Below, piece by piece: positions 26,515 to 34,675 of a DNA stretch of 64,000 nucleotides. The position numbers and the translations under genes were made by a program. Numbering within the stretch: the stretch's first letter is position 1; the number at the start of each line of letters is the position of its first letter. Below the pieces are notes generated by a model, which was given only the letters and a program-made list of their open reading frames with translations, searched no databases and was not told the origin of the DNA. The DNA is from Dyadobacter fanqingshengii (lineage in GTDB: Bacteria; Bacteroidota; Bacteroidia; Cytophagales; Spirosomataceae): the NCBI RefSeq assembly GCF_023822005.2, contig NZ_CP098806.1, positions 434,001 through 498,000 on the forward strand, given 5' to 3'.

Positions 26515-27645
26515 ATGAAATTCTTCAAGAACCTTCTGCTGCTGGCATTCGGGCTGACAATGTTTTATCCTCAGGTGTCATTGGCCCAAAAGAAGAAAAA
26601 ATATATCGTTAATGCCTATGTAGGTGGTTTTCGAGGATTGGTAAAAACCGAGGAAATTGATGCCGAAAAGTTAACGCACATCAATTATGCGTTCGTGAAT
26701 GTACAGGACAGCCTTGCCGTGTTGACCAATCTGGCGACGGATTCGACAAATTTCCGCAAGCTCAACGAGATGAAGGCATCAAAAAACCCCGACCTCAAAA
26801 TCCTGATTTCCATTGGCGGCTGGGCTTGGAGTGAAAATTTCTCGGACGCAGTTTTGACCGAGACTTCCCGCAGGCAATTTGCAAAATCAAGCGTTGACAT
26901 TATCCGCCAGTTCAATCTGGACGGCGTCGACATTGACTGGGAGTATCCGGCCATGCGGGGTGAAGAAGGCAACATTTTCCGGCCGGAAGACAAGCAGAAT
27001 TTCACATTAATGTTCAAAGCGATCCGCGAGGAACTGGATGTTCTGGAGAAAGAGAAAAACCGTGATTACCAGCTCACAACAGCAGTAGGCGGCTCAAAAT
27101 CCTTTGTGGATAACACCGAAATGGGCCTGGCGCAGCCGTATCTAGACTACGTTTTTATCATGACTTACGACTACGGCGGCAAAAACGGGACCGTAGGGCA
27201 CCACACCAATTTGTACGATTATGGCGACATTCCGGATGGCTCTTCGGCGGATCGTTCCGTAAAAAACTTCATGGCGGCGGGCGTTCCGGCAAGCAAAATC
27301 GTGCTCGGTGCCGCATTCTATGGAAAAGGCTGGGAAGCCGAAACTGCGAAAAACAATGGTCTCGGCGAGAAACGCATCAAAGCGGTCCAGGGAGGCGGTT
27401 ATACCAAGCTGAAAGACACATTGATCAACCAGAATGGTTACAAAAAGTTTTATGACAAAAAAGCGAAAGCGCCTTATTTGTTCAACGATTCCACCAAAGT
27501 CCTGATCACTTATGAGGACGAGAAATCCATTAAGGGGAAATGTAAGTATATCAAAAAGAACAACTTAGCTGGCATTTTCTTTTGGGAATATTTCAGCGAT
27601 CCAAAAGAATATCTCATCACCGAGATCAGCAAAGATCTGGATTAA
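26515..27645 (+). CDS. Glycoside hydrolase family 18 (chitinase-like), exported
   Basis: A 376-residue GH18 enzyme expected to cleave beta-1,4 N-acetylglucosamine chains with retention. The signal peptide ends SLAQ (about 25). The catalytic DxxDxDxE motif is LDGVDIDWEYP with Glu143 as proton donor. LISIGGWAWSENF, FIMTYDYGG and the closing GIFFWEYFSD strand are family landmarks. There is no carbohydrate-binding module or sorting domain on this chain; the upstream fibronectin protein may supply binding. The stop overlaps the convergent SNF2 gene by four bases. Confidence 0.93.
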   Translation: MKFFKNLLLLAFGLTMFYPQVSLAQKKKKYIVNAYVGGFRGLVKTEEIDAEKLTHINYAFVNVQDSLAVLTNLATDSTNFRKLNEMKASKNPDLKILISIGGWAWSENFSDAVLTETSRRQFAKSSVDIIRQFNLDGVDIDWEYPAMRGEEGNIFRPEDKQNFTLMFKAIREELDVLEKEKNRDYQLTTAVGGSKSFVDNTEMGLAQPYLDYVFIMTYDYGGKNGTVGHHTNLYDYGDIPDGSSADRSVKNFMAAGVPASKIVLGAAFYGKGWEAETAKNNGLGEKRIKAVQGGGYTKLKDTLINQNGYKKFYDKKAKAPYLFNDSTKVLITYEDEKSIKGKCKYIKKNNLAGIFFWEYFSDPKEYLITEISKDLD

Positions 27646-30600
27646 CTCACCAGACTCAGCAAATCATTCTTCGTTAAGGTTTTCAAAACCGAAGCATCTG
27701 TTTTCACCAGATCTTCGGCCAGGCCTTTTTTGGATTCCTGCAATTCCATTATTTTTTCTTCAATGGTCCCGGGACAAATCAGGCGGACGGCGATCACATT
27801 TTTCTTTTGCCCGATCCGGTAACTCCGGTCAATCGCCTGATTTTCAACGGCTGGATTCCACCATGGATCAACAAGATAAACATAGTCCGCTTCGGTTAGG
27901 TTAAGCCCTGTTCCGCCCGCTTTCAAGCTGATCAGGAACACACGGATTTCGGGATTATTCTGAAAGCTCTCAACCCGTGCAGCGCGGTCTTTCGTATGGC
28001 CGGTCAGATATTCAAATTTGATTGCACGTGTAACCAGCTCATTTCTAATCAGATCCAGCATGCTAACAAACTGTGAGAACACCAGGATCTTATGCTGCGG
28101 CGACTTACTCTCGATCTGTTCCACAAGCGTCTCGATCTTGGACGACGCATTGCCGTAATAAAGGTGGTCGTTCAGCAGCGCAGGGGAGTTGCAGATCTGG
28201 CGCAGCTTGGTAAGGCCTTGCAGCACGTGGAGGCTTTCCCGGGCAATGTCGCCTTCGTTTCGGGTGTTCAAAAAAGTGTAAAATTCCAGCTCATAAGCAT
28301 TGTATACTTTTCGTTGCTCTTCGCCCATTTCGCAATAGATCACCATTTCCGTTTTGTCAGGAAGTTCGGTCGCCACTTGCTTTTTGGTTCTCCTGAGAAT
28401 AAACGGATCAATCCTTTTTTGCAATTCCCGTGCTCTGTCATTGTCCTTAAAACGGTCAATAGGCATGGAAAAATGGTTTCGGAACTGTGTTTTACTGCCC
28501 AGTAACCCCGGACACGCGAAGGAAAGCTGGCCGTAGATGTCAAATGTATTATTTTCGATCGGCGTCCCGGTGAGCACGAGTTTGTTTCTGGATTGCAGCA
28601 ATCTTGCAGCCTTATATCGTTGGGATTCAGGGTTTTTAATGGCCTGCGATTCGTCAAGGACAATGTAGTTGAACGGGTATTTTTTCAAAAAATTCACATC
28701 CGAGAGCAATGTTCCGTAAGAAGTTAATATCACCTCATAACGATCGAAATTCGAGATCGTTTTCACGCGGTCAGCGCCGTAAATTGTCAGCACTTTTAAG
28801 GAAGGGGCAAACTTTTCGATCTCAGCCAGCCAGTTGAAAATCAGCGAAGTAGGGACAATGATCAGGTTGGTGTTTTGAACCTGTTTTTCCCTTTGGGTCA
28901 GAATAAATGCAATCACTTGCAGCGTTTTACCCAATCCCATATCATCCGCAAGACAGCCTCCAAAACCAAACTCATCCAGGAAATTCAGCCAGTTCAACCC
29001 TTGTTTTTGATATTCCCGCAAAGATGCATTCAGGTTAGCCGGCACTTCAACCGGTTCTATGGATTCAAAGTCTGCGAAACGGGACTTATAAAATGCAATC
29101 TGCTCTTTCACTTCCATGCTAAGCGCCTCTGCATCATACATTTCACTCACCGAAGCAAAATTCATTTTGGATGTTTGGATCGTTTCGCCAACCACTTCCC
29201 CGGCTTCAAAGAACTTGGCAAATTTCTCGATCCATTCGTCCGGCAGAATGCCCTGTGTTCCATCATCGAGCTGGACATATTTGCTCCGGTTTTTCACAGC
29301 CTTATGCAAATTTTTTAATGTAACTTTCTGATTCCCAAACTTTACGCCGGCAGTTGTATTAAACCAGTTGATCCCGCTAATGACATTCACCGATACTTGG
29401 GCCCGGTTAGGATTCAACCGCATTTTGGTAAGTTTATCAAAACCCAGCACAACGATTTTCTGGTCCCGCCACTCTTCGAATGTGTTGAGAAACCAGGATT
29501 CGCTGAGGAAGCGTTCTTTGTATAAATAAAAAAACTCCCGGCCAAGTTGATCCTCAAAATCAGGGTGTTGACGAATAATTGCGCCTGCGAAACGCAATTC
29601 TTCACTTTCGTTTCTTTGCACGGTAAACGGATTTCCATGGCTATCCACAGCGTAAATTTGCTTCTGCGAAAACACAGGAACTTCCACGGCGCCATATTTC
29701 ATGACGGGCGTGATCATCACATAATTGCCAAAATCCTCCAGATAAATGATCTTCTCATTTTCCAGATCAAAACCCTGCTCTTCTCGCTGCGCGGGCGTTG
29801 CCGGTTTCAGATACGAGTAAGTTATGCGGATCTTGGATTCCAGTTTTGCCAGCAAATTTTGCCTGAATTCCTCAAATTTTGAGTGATGAATGATGATTTT
29901 CTGATTGTGCTGACTGAAAAATTCAACCGTTTTCAGGATGTCCTCGTTGTCGATCAAGTGCAGGGAATCGAGATAGAGGACAAAATAGTCGTAGCGCATT
30001 TTGATCTTTTCCAGGTCCAGCGAAACACCATTCAGGCTCAACTGGCCGGAAATCTGGAAAAACGGATCTTTCTTGTCAATGGTCAAATGCATGTCCACCG
30101 GCGATTTTTCAAGCTTTACCAGAACCAATGAAGCTGCACTGACATTCTCCGAGATCAAGGGATTATGGTAGAAAAAATCCAGTCCGTCCGGATTTTTGAC
30201 AATGCTCTTTAAGCCGGCCAGATCCGTTTCGAGCTGTTTTTTGCGAAAATTATTTTGGAAAGAGGCAACGGCTGTGTAAAACTTGATGATGTCCGCATCC
30301 TGCGTTTTCCAGACGGCGTCCAGCGGGTTCAGTAATGTCAGCGGGTTTTTGAGCTTTCCTTCGCGGGTGATTGCCGCCTCGTACATTTCGAGGTAAAAAT
30401 GGTCATAGTATTTGTGCTGACCGATCACGACGATGGTTTTGGTATTTTCTGCCTGCACTTTCGCCCCCGGAATATCAATAACCGGCTTGTTGATCCATTG
30501 ATTTTCCAAAAAGGAGACAGAAGTCGCGCTGATAGGGATCAGCTCTTTCATCTTCGGCTTGATTTCCAGCTCCTTATTGGCATAAATCAGCTGGAAATAA

Positions 30601-31061
30601 GCATCAAGATCTGCCTCATTTTCTAAACCATAATCTCTTGCAACAACCTTTATTTTTTCAAATCTCAGTTTTTGATCGAAGAATGCCCGGAGGTCTTTTC
30701 GGTTATTGAAATTATATAAAATCTGAATCTGGTGCTCGCAAAGCCTTTTCTTGGGTTTGGTACATTCACAATATATCGAAAGCGAATGGCCGTTTTGGCG
30801 CGCCACAACCTTGTAATGATCGGTTAAGGTCGCCGGAATTTTGAACGTCGCATAATCAACATCAATCTCCTGAGGCTGAATGTCGAAGAAGCCTCTCCGG
30901 TCCGTGGCAGGAAGCTCGGCGCTGTTTTGCAGGATGTGTGTGGTGGTTAAATCGGCCAGATTGAAATCCTGAAAAACAAAGTTGTGGGCTGGCTGGTTTT
31001 CTGCGTCGGCAGGGGCATTCTTTTTCATATGGCAAATTAATGAACTATTTTGCACATTCAT
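27642..31061 (-). CDS. SNF2-family helicase with N-terminal SWIM zinc finger
   Basis: A 1139-residue ATP-dependent DNA translocase of the bacterial Swi2/Snf2 group (RapA/HepA relatives). A SWIM-type zinc motif CEC...CEH is near residues 97-112 (YCECTKPKKRLCEHQ). The ATPase core occupies about 690-1130: Walker A DDMGLGKT, the DEAH-like VLDESQAIKNP, LTGTPIENN, SLKAGGTGLNLTEA and the arginine-finger motif DRSYRIGQ. The roles of this group (transcription recycling, repair or defence) vary. The first ATG is only 17 bases from the divergent rpiB-like start; an ATG at 31028 (12th codon) would leave a more normal promoter space. The stop overlaps the chitinase 3' end. Confidence 0.92.
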   Translation of the reverse strand: MNVQNSSLICHMKKNAPADAENQPAHNFVFQDFNLADLTTTHILQNSAELPATDRRGFFDIQPQEIDVDYATFKIPATLTDHYKVVARQNGHSLSIYCECTKPKKRLCEHQIQILYNFNNRKDLRAFFDQKLRFEKIKVVARDYGLENEADLDAYFQLIYANKELEIKPKMKELIPISATSVSFLENQWINKPVIDIPGAKVQAENTKTIVVIGQHKYYDHFYLEMYEAAITREGKLKNPLTLLNPLDAVWKTQDADIIKFYTAVASFQNNFRKKQLETDLAGLKSIVKNPDGLDFFYHNPLISENVSAASLVLVKLEKSPVDMHLTIDKKDPFFQISGQLSLNGVSLDLEKIKMRYDYFVLYLDSLHLIDNEDILKTVEFFSQHNQKIIIHHSKFEEFRQNLLAKLESKIRITYSYLKPATPAQREEQGFDLENEKIIYLEDFGNYVMITPVMKYGAVEVPVFSQKQIYAVDSHGNPFTVQRNESEELRFAGAIIRQHPDFEDQLGREFFYLYKERFLSESWFLNTFEEWRDQKIVVLGFDKLTKMRLNPNRAQVSVNVISGINWFNTTAGVKFGNQKVTLKNLHKAVKNRSKYVQLDDGTQGILPDEWIEKFAKFFEAGEVVGETIQTSKMNFASVSEMYDAEALSMEVKEQIAFYKSRFADFESIEPVEVPANLNASLREYQKQGLNWLNFLDEFGFGGCLADDMGLGKTLQVIAFILTQREKQVQNTNLIIVPTSLIFNWLAEIEKFAPSLKVLTIYGADRVKTISNFDRYEVILTSYGTLLSDVNFLKKYPFNYIVLDESQAIKNPESQRYKAARLLQSRNKLVLTGTPIENNTFDIYGQLSFACPGLLGSKTQFRNHFSMPIDRFKDNDRARELQKRIDPFILRRTKKQVATELPDKTEMVIYCEMGEEQRKVYNAYELEFYTFLNTRNEGDIARESLHVLQGLTKLRQICNSPALLNDHLYYGNASSKIETLVEQIESKSPQHKILVFSQFVSMLDLIRNELVTRAIKFEYLTGHTKDRAARVESFQNNPEIRVFLISLKAGGTGLNLTEADYVYLVDPWWNPAVENQAIDRSYRIGQKKNVIAVRLICPGTIEEKIMELQESKKGLAEDLVKTDASVLKTLTKNDLLSLVS

Positions 31062-31078
31062 TTTAAATCATTCTCAAC

Positions 31079-31522
31079 ATGGAAATCGGACTTGCTGCTG
31101 ACCACGGCGGATACGAACTGAAAGAGTTCTTAAAGACATATTTAGTAGGAAAAGGCCATCATATAACGGATTTCGGGGCATATTTGCTGGATTCCAAAGA
31201 TGATTATCCCGACTTCGTGATCCCGTTAGCCCATGCAGTGGTAAACAAAGAAGTGGAACGTGGCATTGCCGTTTGCGGCAGCGGCGTAGGCGCTTCGGTA
31301 GCAGCCAATAAGATCGCCGGCGTCCGTGCGGCGTTGATTAATGACCACTTCTCTGCACATCAGGGAGTGGAAGATGACGATCTCAATTTGCTGTGCCTGG
31401 GCGGCAGAGTAACCGGAAATATGGCTGCGCAGGAATTGGCAGAATCCTTTCTGAATGCGCGTTTTACGGGCGAGGAAAGGCATATGCGCAGGTTGGGGAA
31501 AGTAAAAGCGTTGGAAAAATGA
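31079..31522 (+). CDS. RpiB/LacA/LacB-family sugar-phosphate isomerase
   Basis: A 147-residue isomerase of the ribose-5-phosphate isomerase B family, interconverting aldose and ketose phosphates. AADHGGYELK, the phosphate loop CGSGVGASVAANK with base Cys66, and RRLGKVKALE match. The stretch aligns without gaps to E. coli RpiB, and position 99, a catalytic histidine there, is Asp (GVEDDDLN). That change marks a sub-family with a different substrate or ring-opening mechanism, so calling it rpiB would be premature; tetrose- or other pentose-phosphate isomerases are alternatives. Its stop overlaps the next start (ATGA). Confidence 0.85.
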   Translation: MEIGLAADHGGYELKEFLKTYLVGKGHHITDFGAYLLDSKDDYPDFVIPLAHAVVNKEVERGIAVCGSGVGASVAANKIAGVRAALINDHFSAHQGVEDDDLNLLCLGGRVTGNMAAQELAESFLNARFTGEERHMRRLGKVKALEK

Positions 31523-32340
31523 TTGTAGGATTGAATTTTTCTAGGCTTACCGCTTCCTTTTTGTTCATTTGTTCCACGCTGGCACACGCGCAGCAGCCTT
31601 CATCCAACTCGCCCCAGGCGGTTCCCCTCGATTCCGTATTGGCTGTTAAACCGGACAGCGCCGTCAAGCCGCCACCACCGCTGTTCGACACGATTCGTTA
31701 CCGTTTTATCGGCGATGGGAATTTTGCGCGTGGGAATGTTAACCGCAGTCTCGTCGTGTTCAGGGCAGAGTTGACATTCAGTGGCCCTGCCATTAATGTG
31801 GCCACCAATCCGCGCTTTACTTACGGTAAGCAAAGCGGCATACTGGCTGAAAGGGATAGTTATATTGACCTTTTCGTTGACGTATTTAAAAAGCGAAAAA
31901 CTTACGCTTTTGGGCTGGGCGTGCTGGAAACCAGCAATTTGCGGCGTATTGATTTGCGGCAAATGGCTGGTGCAGGTGTAGGTTACCGGCTTATACGAAC
32001 CAAATCCAACGAGATGAGCCTTACAAATGCCATTCTTTACGAGTCAACCAATTTTCAGGAAATTTCAACAGTGACAACCATCCGGAATTCGTTTCGTGTG
32101 AAAGGCAAGCATTCTTTGTTACAGGACAAGTTCCGTATCAATCACCTTACATTCCTTCAACCGGCTTTGAATGATTTTTCAAACCTGCGCTGGAACACCA
32201 TTCTTTCCTTCGAATTGCCTTTAAATAAATGGGTTACACTGCGAACCAGCTTCGAAAATTCTTATGAAAGTGTTGTAGAAGCCACCAGGAAACGCAATGA
32301 TACCCGCATCACATTCGGGGTTTCTGTCGGGAATAAATAA
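31519..32340 (+). CDS. DUF481-family outer-membrane beta-barrel protein
   Basis: A 273-residue exported protein. The signal peptide ends LAHAQQ (about 23), then a proline-rich segment (VKPPPPLFD) and a series of amphipathic strands (FRAELTFSGPAINVA, YAFGLGVLETSNLRRID, NTILSFELPLNKWVTLRTSFEN) typical of DUF481 (YdiY-like) outer-membrane proteins of unknown function. The ATG at 31519 overlaps the isomerase stop by four bases, so the two are translationally coupled. The pairing of a sugar-phosphate isomerase with a barrel protein is odd and unexplained. Confidence 0.78.
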   Translation: MIVGLNFSRLTASFLFICSTLAHAQQPSSNSPQAVPLDSVLAVKPDSAVKPPPPLFDTIRYRFIGDGNFARGNVNRSLVVFRAELTFSGPAINVATNPRFTYGKQSGILAERDSYIDLFVDVFKKRKTYAFGLGVLETSNLRRIDLRQMAGAGVGYRLIRTKSNEMSLTNAILYESTNFQEISTVTTIRNSFRVKGKHSLLQDKFRINHLTFLQPALNDFSNLRWNTILSFELPLNKWVTLRTSFENSYESVVEATRKRNDTRITFGVSVGNK

Positions 32341-32460
32341 TGGCCGCGGTTGACCCTTTGCTTGTAAGGGAAAAAGGCTGATAATCATGTCCATGGTTGC
32401 GTTACATTATATATGCATAAAATGTGCTTTATATATCATCATATACTTTCCAACCTTGAC

Positions 32461-33624
32461 ATGAAAGAATCAGACGATAACCGCCGCCAATTTATCAGGA
32501 ACTCAGTAAGCACAGCCGCCGGACTCATGTTGCTTCCCGGCCTGGCCGAGAAGGCTTCGGGCTCCATCCTGACGCGTCCCGTGAAAGAAACATTAAAGCC
32601 CATAATGCCGCCCAGAATCAAATTTTCGGTGATTGGAATGAACCACGGCCATATTTACGGCCAGGTAGAGGCGGTTACGCGGGGTGGTGGTGAGCTGGTC
32701 TCGTTTTATGCCAAAGAAGAGGATCTGGCTGCCGCATTCGCCAAGCGTTATCCGCAGGCCAAGCAGGCCAAAAGTGAAGCAGAAATTCTCGGTGACAAAT
32801 CCATCCAACTCATTCTCAGTTCCGGCATTCCCGACGAGCGTGCGCCGCTTGGAATCCGTGTGATGAAAAGCGGGAAGGATTATATGGTAGACAAGCCAGG
32901 CATTACCACGCTCGAACAGCTCGCCCAGGTGCGGAAAGTGCAGAAAGAGACCAAGCGGATTTACTCCATCATGTACAGCGAGCGCCTGGAAAATCGTGCA
33001 ACCATTAAAGCAGGTGAATTAATCAAAGAAGGTGTTATTGGGAAAGTGGTGCAAACCATTGGATTAGGACCTCACCGCATGACGCCTAAGTCCCGTCCGG
33101 AATGGTTTTTCGACAAAAAACGCTTCGGCGGCATTATTTGCGACATTGCCTCACACCAATTCGATCAGTTCCTGTTTTTTACGGGTTCAACCAAAGCTGA
33201 AATTGTTGCTTCCCAGGTTGGAAATGTAAACCACCCGCAATATCCTCAGTTTGAAGATTTTGGTGACACCATGCTGCGAGGGAACGGCGGCGCAGGATAT
33301 ATCCGTGTGGACTGGTTTACGCCCGACGGTCTGAAAAGCTGGGGCGACGGAAGATTGACCGTTTTGGGAACCGAAGGTTTCATTGAAATTAGAAAAAACA
33401 TTGACATAGGTGGCAGAGAAGGCGGAAATCACCTTTTTGTGGTCAATAACAAAGACACCCAGTATGTCGATTGCAGTCAAGTTCAGCTGCCCTACGGCAC
33501 GCAGCTCGTTGACGACGTTTTAAACCGAACTGAAACGGCCATGTCGCAGGAACATTGTTTTTTGGCGACGGAGCTTGCTTTGAAAGCCCAGAAAAACGCG
33601 CAGAATGTGGCGGCGTTGAGTTGA
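32461..33624 (+). CDS. Gfo/Idh/MocA-family oxidoreductase, Tat-exported
   Basis: A 387-residue NAD(P)-binding oxidoreductase of the glucose-fructose oxidoreductase family. The leader has a twin-arginine motif NRRQFIRN at about 8-15 and a hydrophobic stretch, so it should be exported folded with its cofactor. The Rossmann start is KFSVIGMNHGHIYG. The DKPG motif (MVDKPGITT) replaces the usual EKP; its lysine is the family's catalytic lysine. The C-terminal beta-sheet domain contains DIASHQFDQFLFF. The ATG at 32461 is preferred to an upstream one that precedes a poor leader. It probably oxidises a sugar or cyclitol; the substrate is unknown. Confidence 0.88.
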   Translation: MKESDDNRRQFIRNSVSTAAGLMLLPGLAEKASGSILTRPVKETLKPIMPPRIKFSVIGMNHGHIYGQVEAVTRGGGELVSFYAKEEDLAAAFAKRYPQAKQAKSEAEILGDKSIQLILSSGIPDERAPLGIRVMKSGKDYMVDKPGITTLEQLAQVRKVQKETKRIYSIMYSERLENRATIKAGELIKEGVIGKVVQTIGLGPHRMTPKSRPEWFFDKKRFGGIICDIASHQFDQFLFFTGSTKAEIVASQVGNVNHPQYPQFEDFGDTMLRGNGGAGYIRVDWFTPDGLKSWGDGRLTVLGTEGFIEIRKNIDIGGREGGNHLFVVNNKDTQYVDCSQVQLPYGTQLVDDVLNRTETAMSQEHCFLATELALKAQKNAQNVAALS

Positions 33625-33665
33625 GAGAATGCAAGTAGGAGGATATTTCGTATTCAAATGACATA

Positions 33666-33732
33666 CTACCAACATTGCATCGCTCCGCAATTCCCACATT
33701 GACATAATGCCAGAGGCATGCAATGTTGGTAG
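33666..33732. repeat. Inverted pair of 15-base repeats with related flanks
   Basis: CTACCAACATTGCAT at 33666-33680 is exactly complementary to 33718-33732. The bases inside each arm are also related (AATTGCGGAGCG read leftward, AATGCCAGAGGC read rightward), so each arm is a copy of a ~27-base unit ending ATGCAATGTTGGTAG. It lies between the convergent oxidoreductase and aldo/keto reductase genes. It resembles high-copy intergenic repeats of Cytophagales genomes; short ORFs called across it are not genes. Confidence 0.75.
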
Positions 33733-33742
33733 CAACCGTTAT

Positions 33743-34585
33743 TTATTTTGATAACGCAGCAAAATCTTCATCGGATAATGTAATGTTCACTGCGCCCATA
33801 TTTTCTTTCAAATGATCCAGCGAACTTGTTCCCGGAATGAGCAGGATGTGCGGCGCACGTTTTAAGAGCCACGCCAATGCTATTTGAGAAGTGGTTGCGC
33901 CGTGCTTCTCGGCAATTTGCGCAATCTTGGTTTGCAATTTATCCGGGCCGGACGCCAGCGGATACCAGGGAATAAAAGCCATTCCTTGTTGTTCGGTGTA
34001 GTCAACAATCTCTTCCCATTTCCGATCGCCCAGGTTATAAAGGTTTTGCACAGAAACGATTTTAATCACTTTCTCAGCCCGTGTGATCTGTTCAACATTC
34101 ACTTCGGACAATCCTACATAGCGAATTTTACCAGCTTCCACGGCTTCCAAAACCGGTGCGAGCGTCTCTTCGATTGGAAACTTCGGATCGAAACGGTGCA
34201 GTTGCCAAAGATCAATGGTTGGCACTTTCAGACGTTTCAAACTGCCCTCAATCGCTTCGCGGATGTGTTTTGGGTCACCGTTTGTAACCCATTGATTTGG
34301 GCCGGTTCTGTCAAATCCACCTTTCGTGGCGATGAGCAGGTCGAGCGGATATGGGTGCAGCGCATCTGCAATCAGCACTTCGTTGGTATGCGGACCGTAT
34401 GAATCAGCGGTGTCGATGAAATTTACGCCTGTTTCCAGCGCTGCTTTCAAAACTTTTTTAGCGTTTTCCCGGTCCGGTGCATCGCCCCAGACGCCTTTGC
34501 CTGTAAGCTGCATGCCGCCATAGCCGAGTCTTTTTATCTCAATTTCTCCGCCAACGCGAAATGTGTCTGCGATTAATGTGCTCAT
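33743..34585 (-). CDS. Aldo/keto reductase
   Basis: A 280-residue NADPH-dependent reductase of the AKR superfamily (TIM barrel). The catalytic tetrad can be read from IDTADSYG (Asp and Tyr), LLIATKGG (Lys) and WQLHRFD (His). GLSEVNVEQI, VSVQNLYNL and the C-terminal LIPGTSSLDHLKENMG cofactor-binding segment fit the YajO/PdxI-like group. It reduces aldehydes or ketones; the natural substrate is unknown. It is 90 bases downstream of topoisomerase III on the same strand, separated by a short GGGCGA/TCGCCC hairpin at 34630-34647. Confidence 0.9.
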   Translation of the reverse strand: MSTLIADTFRVGGEIEIKRLGYGGMQLTGKGVWGDAPDRENAKKVLKAALETGVNFIDTADSYGPHTNEVLIADALHPYPLDLLIATKGGFDRTGPNQWVTNGDPKHIREAIEGSLKRLKVPTIDLWQLHRFDPKFPIEETLAPVLEAVEAGKIRYVGLSEVNVEQITRAEKVIKIVSVQNLYNLGDRKWEEIVDYTEQQGMAFIPWYPLASGPDKLQTKIAQIAEKHGATTSQIALAWLLKRAPHILLIPGTSSLDHLKENMGAVNITLSDEDFAALSK

Positions 34586-34675
34586 AATGATGTGATCTGT
34601 TAAAGGTTATTGGACATTAACCCGCAGTTGGGCGATTTGATTCGCCCGGTGTGAATGTTAAAACGATTTTTTATT

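Noticed and set aside
27642..31061. SNF2 helicase as part of a DISARM- or similar defence system
   Set aside because: Neighbours are a chitinase and an isomerase; no methylase, nuclease or other defence gene is nearby.
33443..33735. Short minus-strand ORFs across the repeat between the oxidoreductase and aldo/keto reductase
   Set aside because: They cross the inverted repeat and the 3' end of a real gene and show no family features; similar ORFs are artefacts of the repeat unit.
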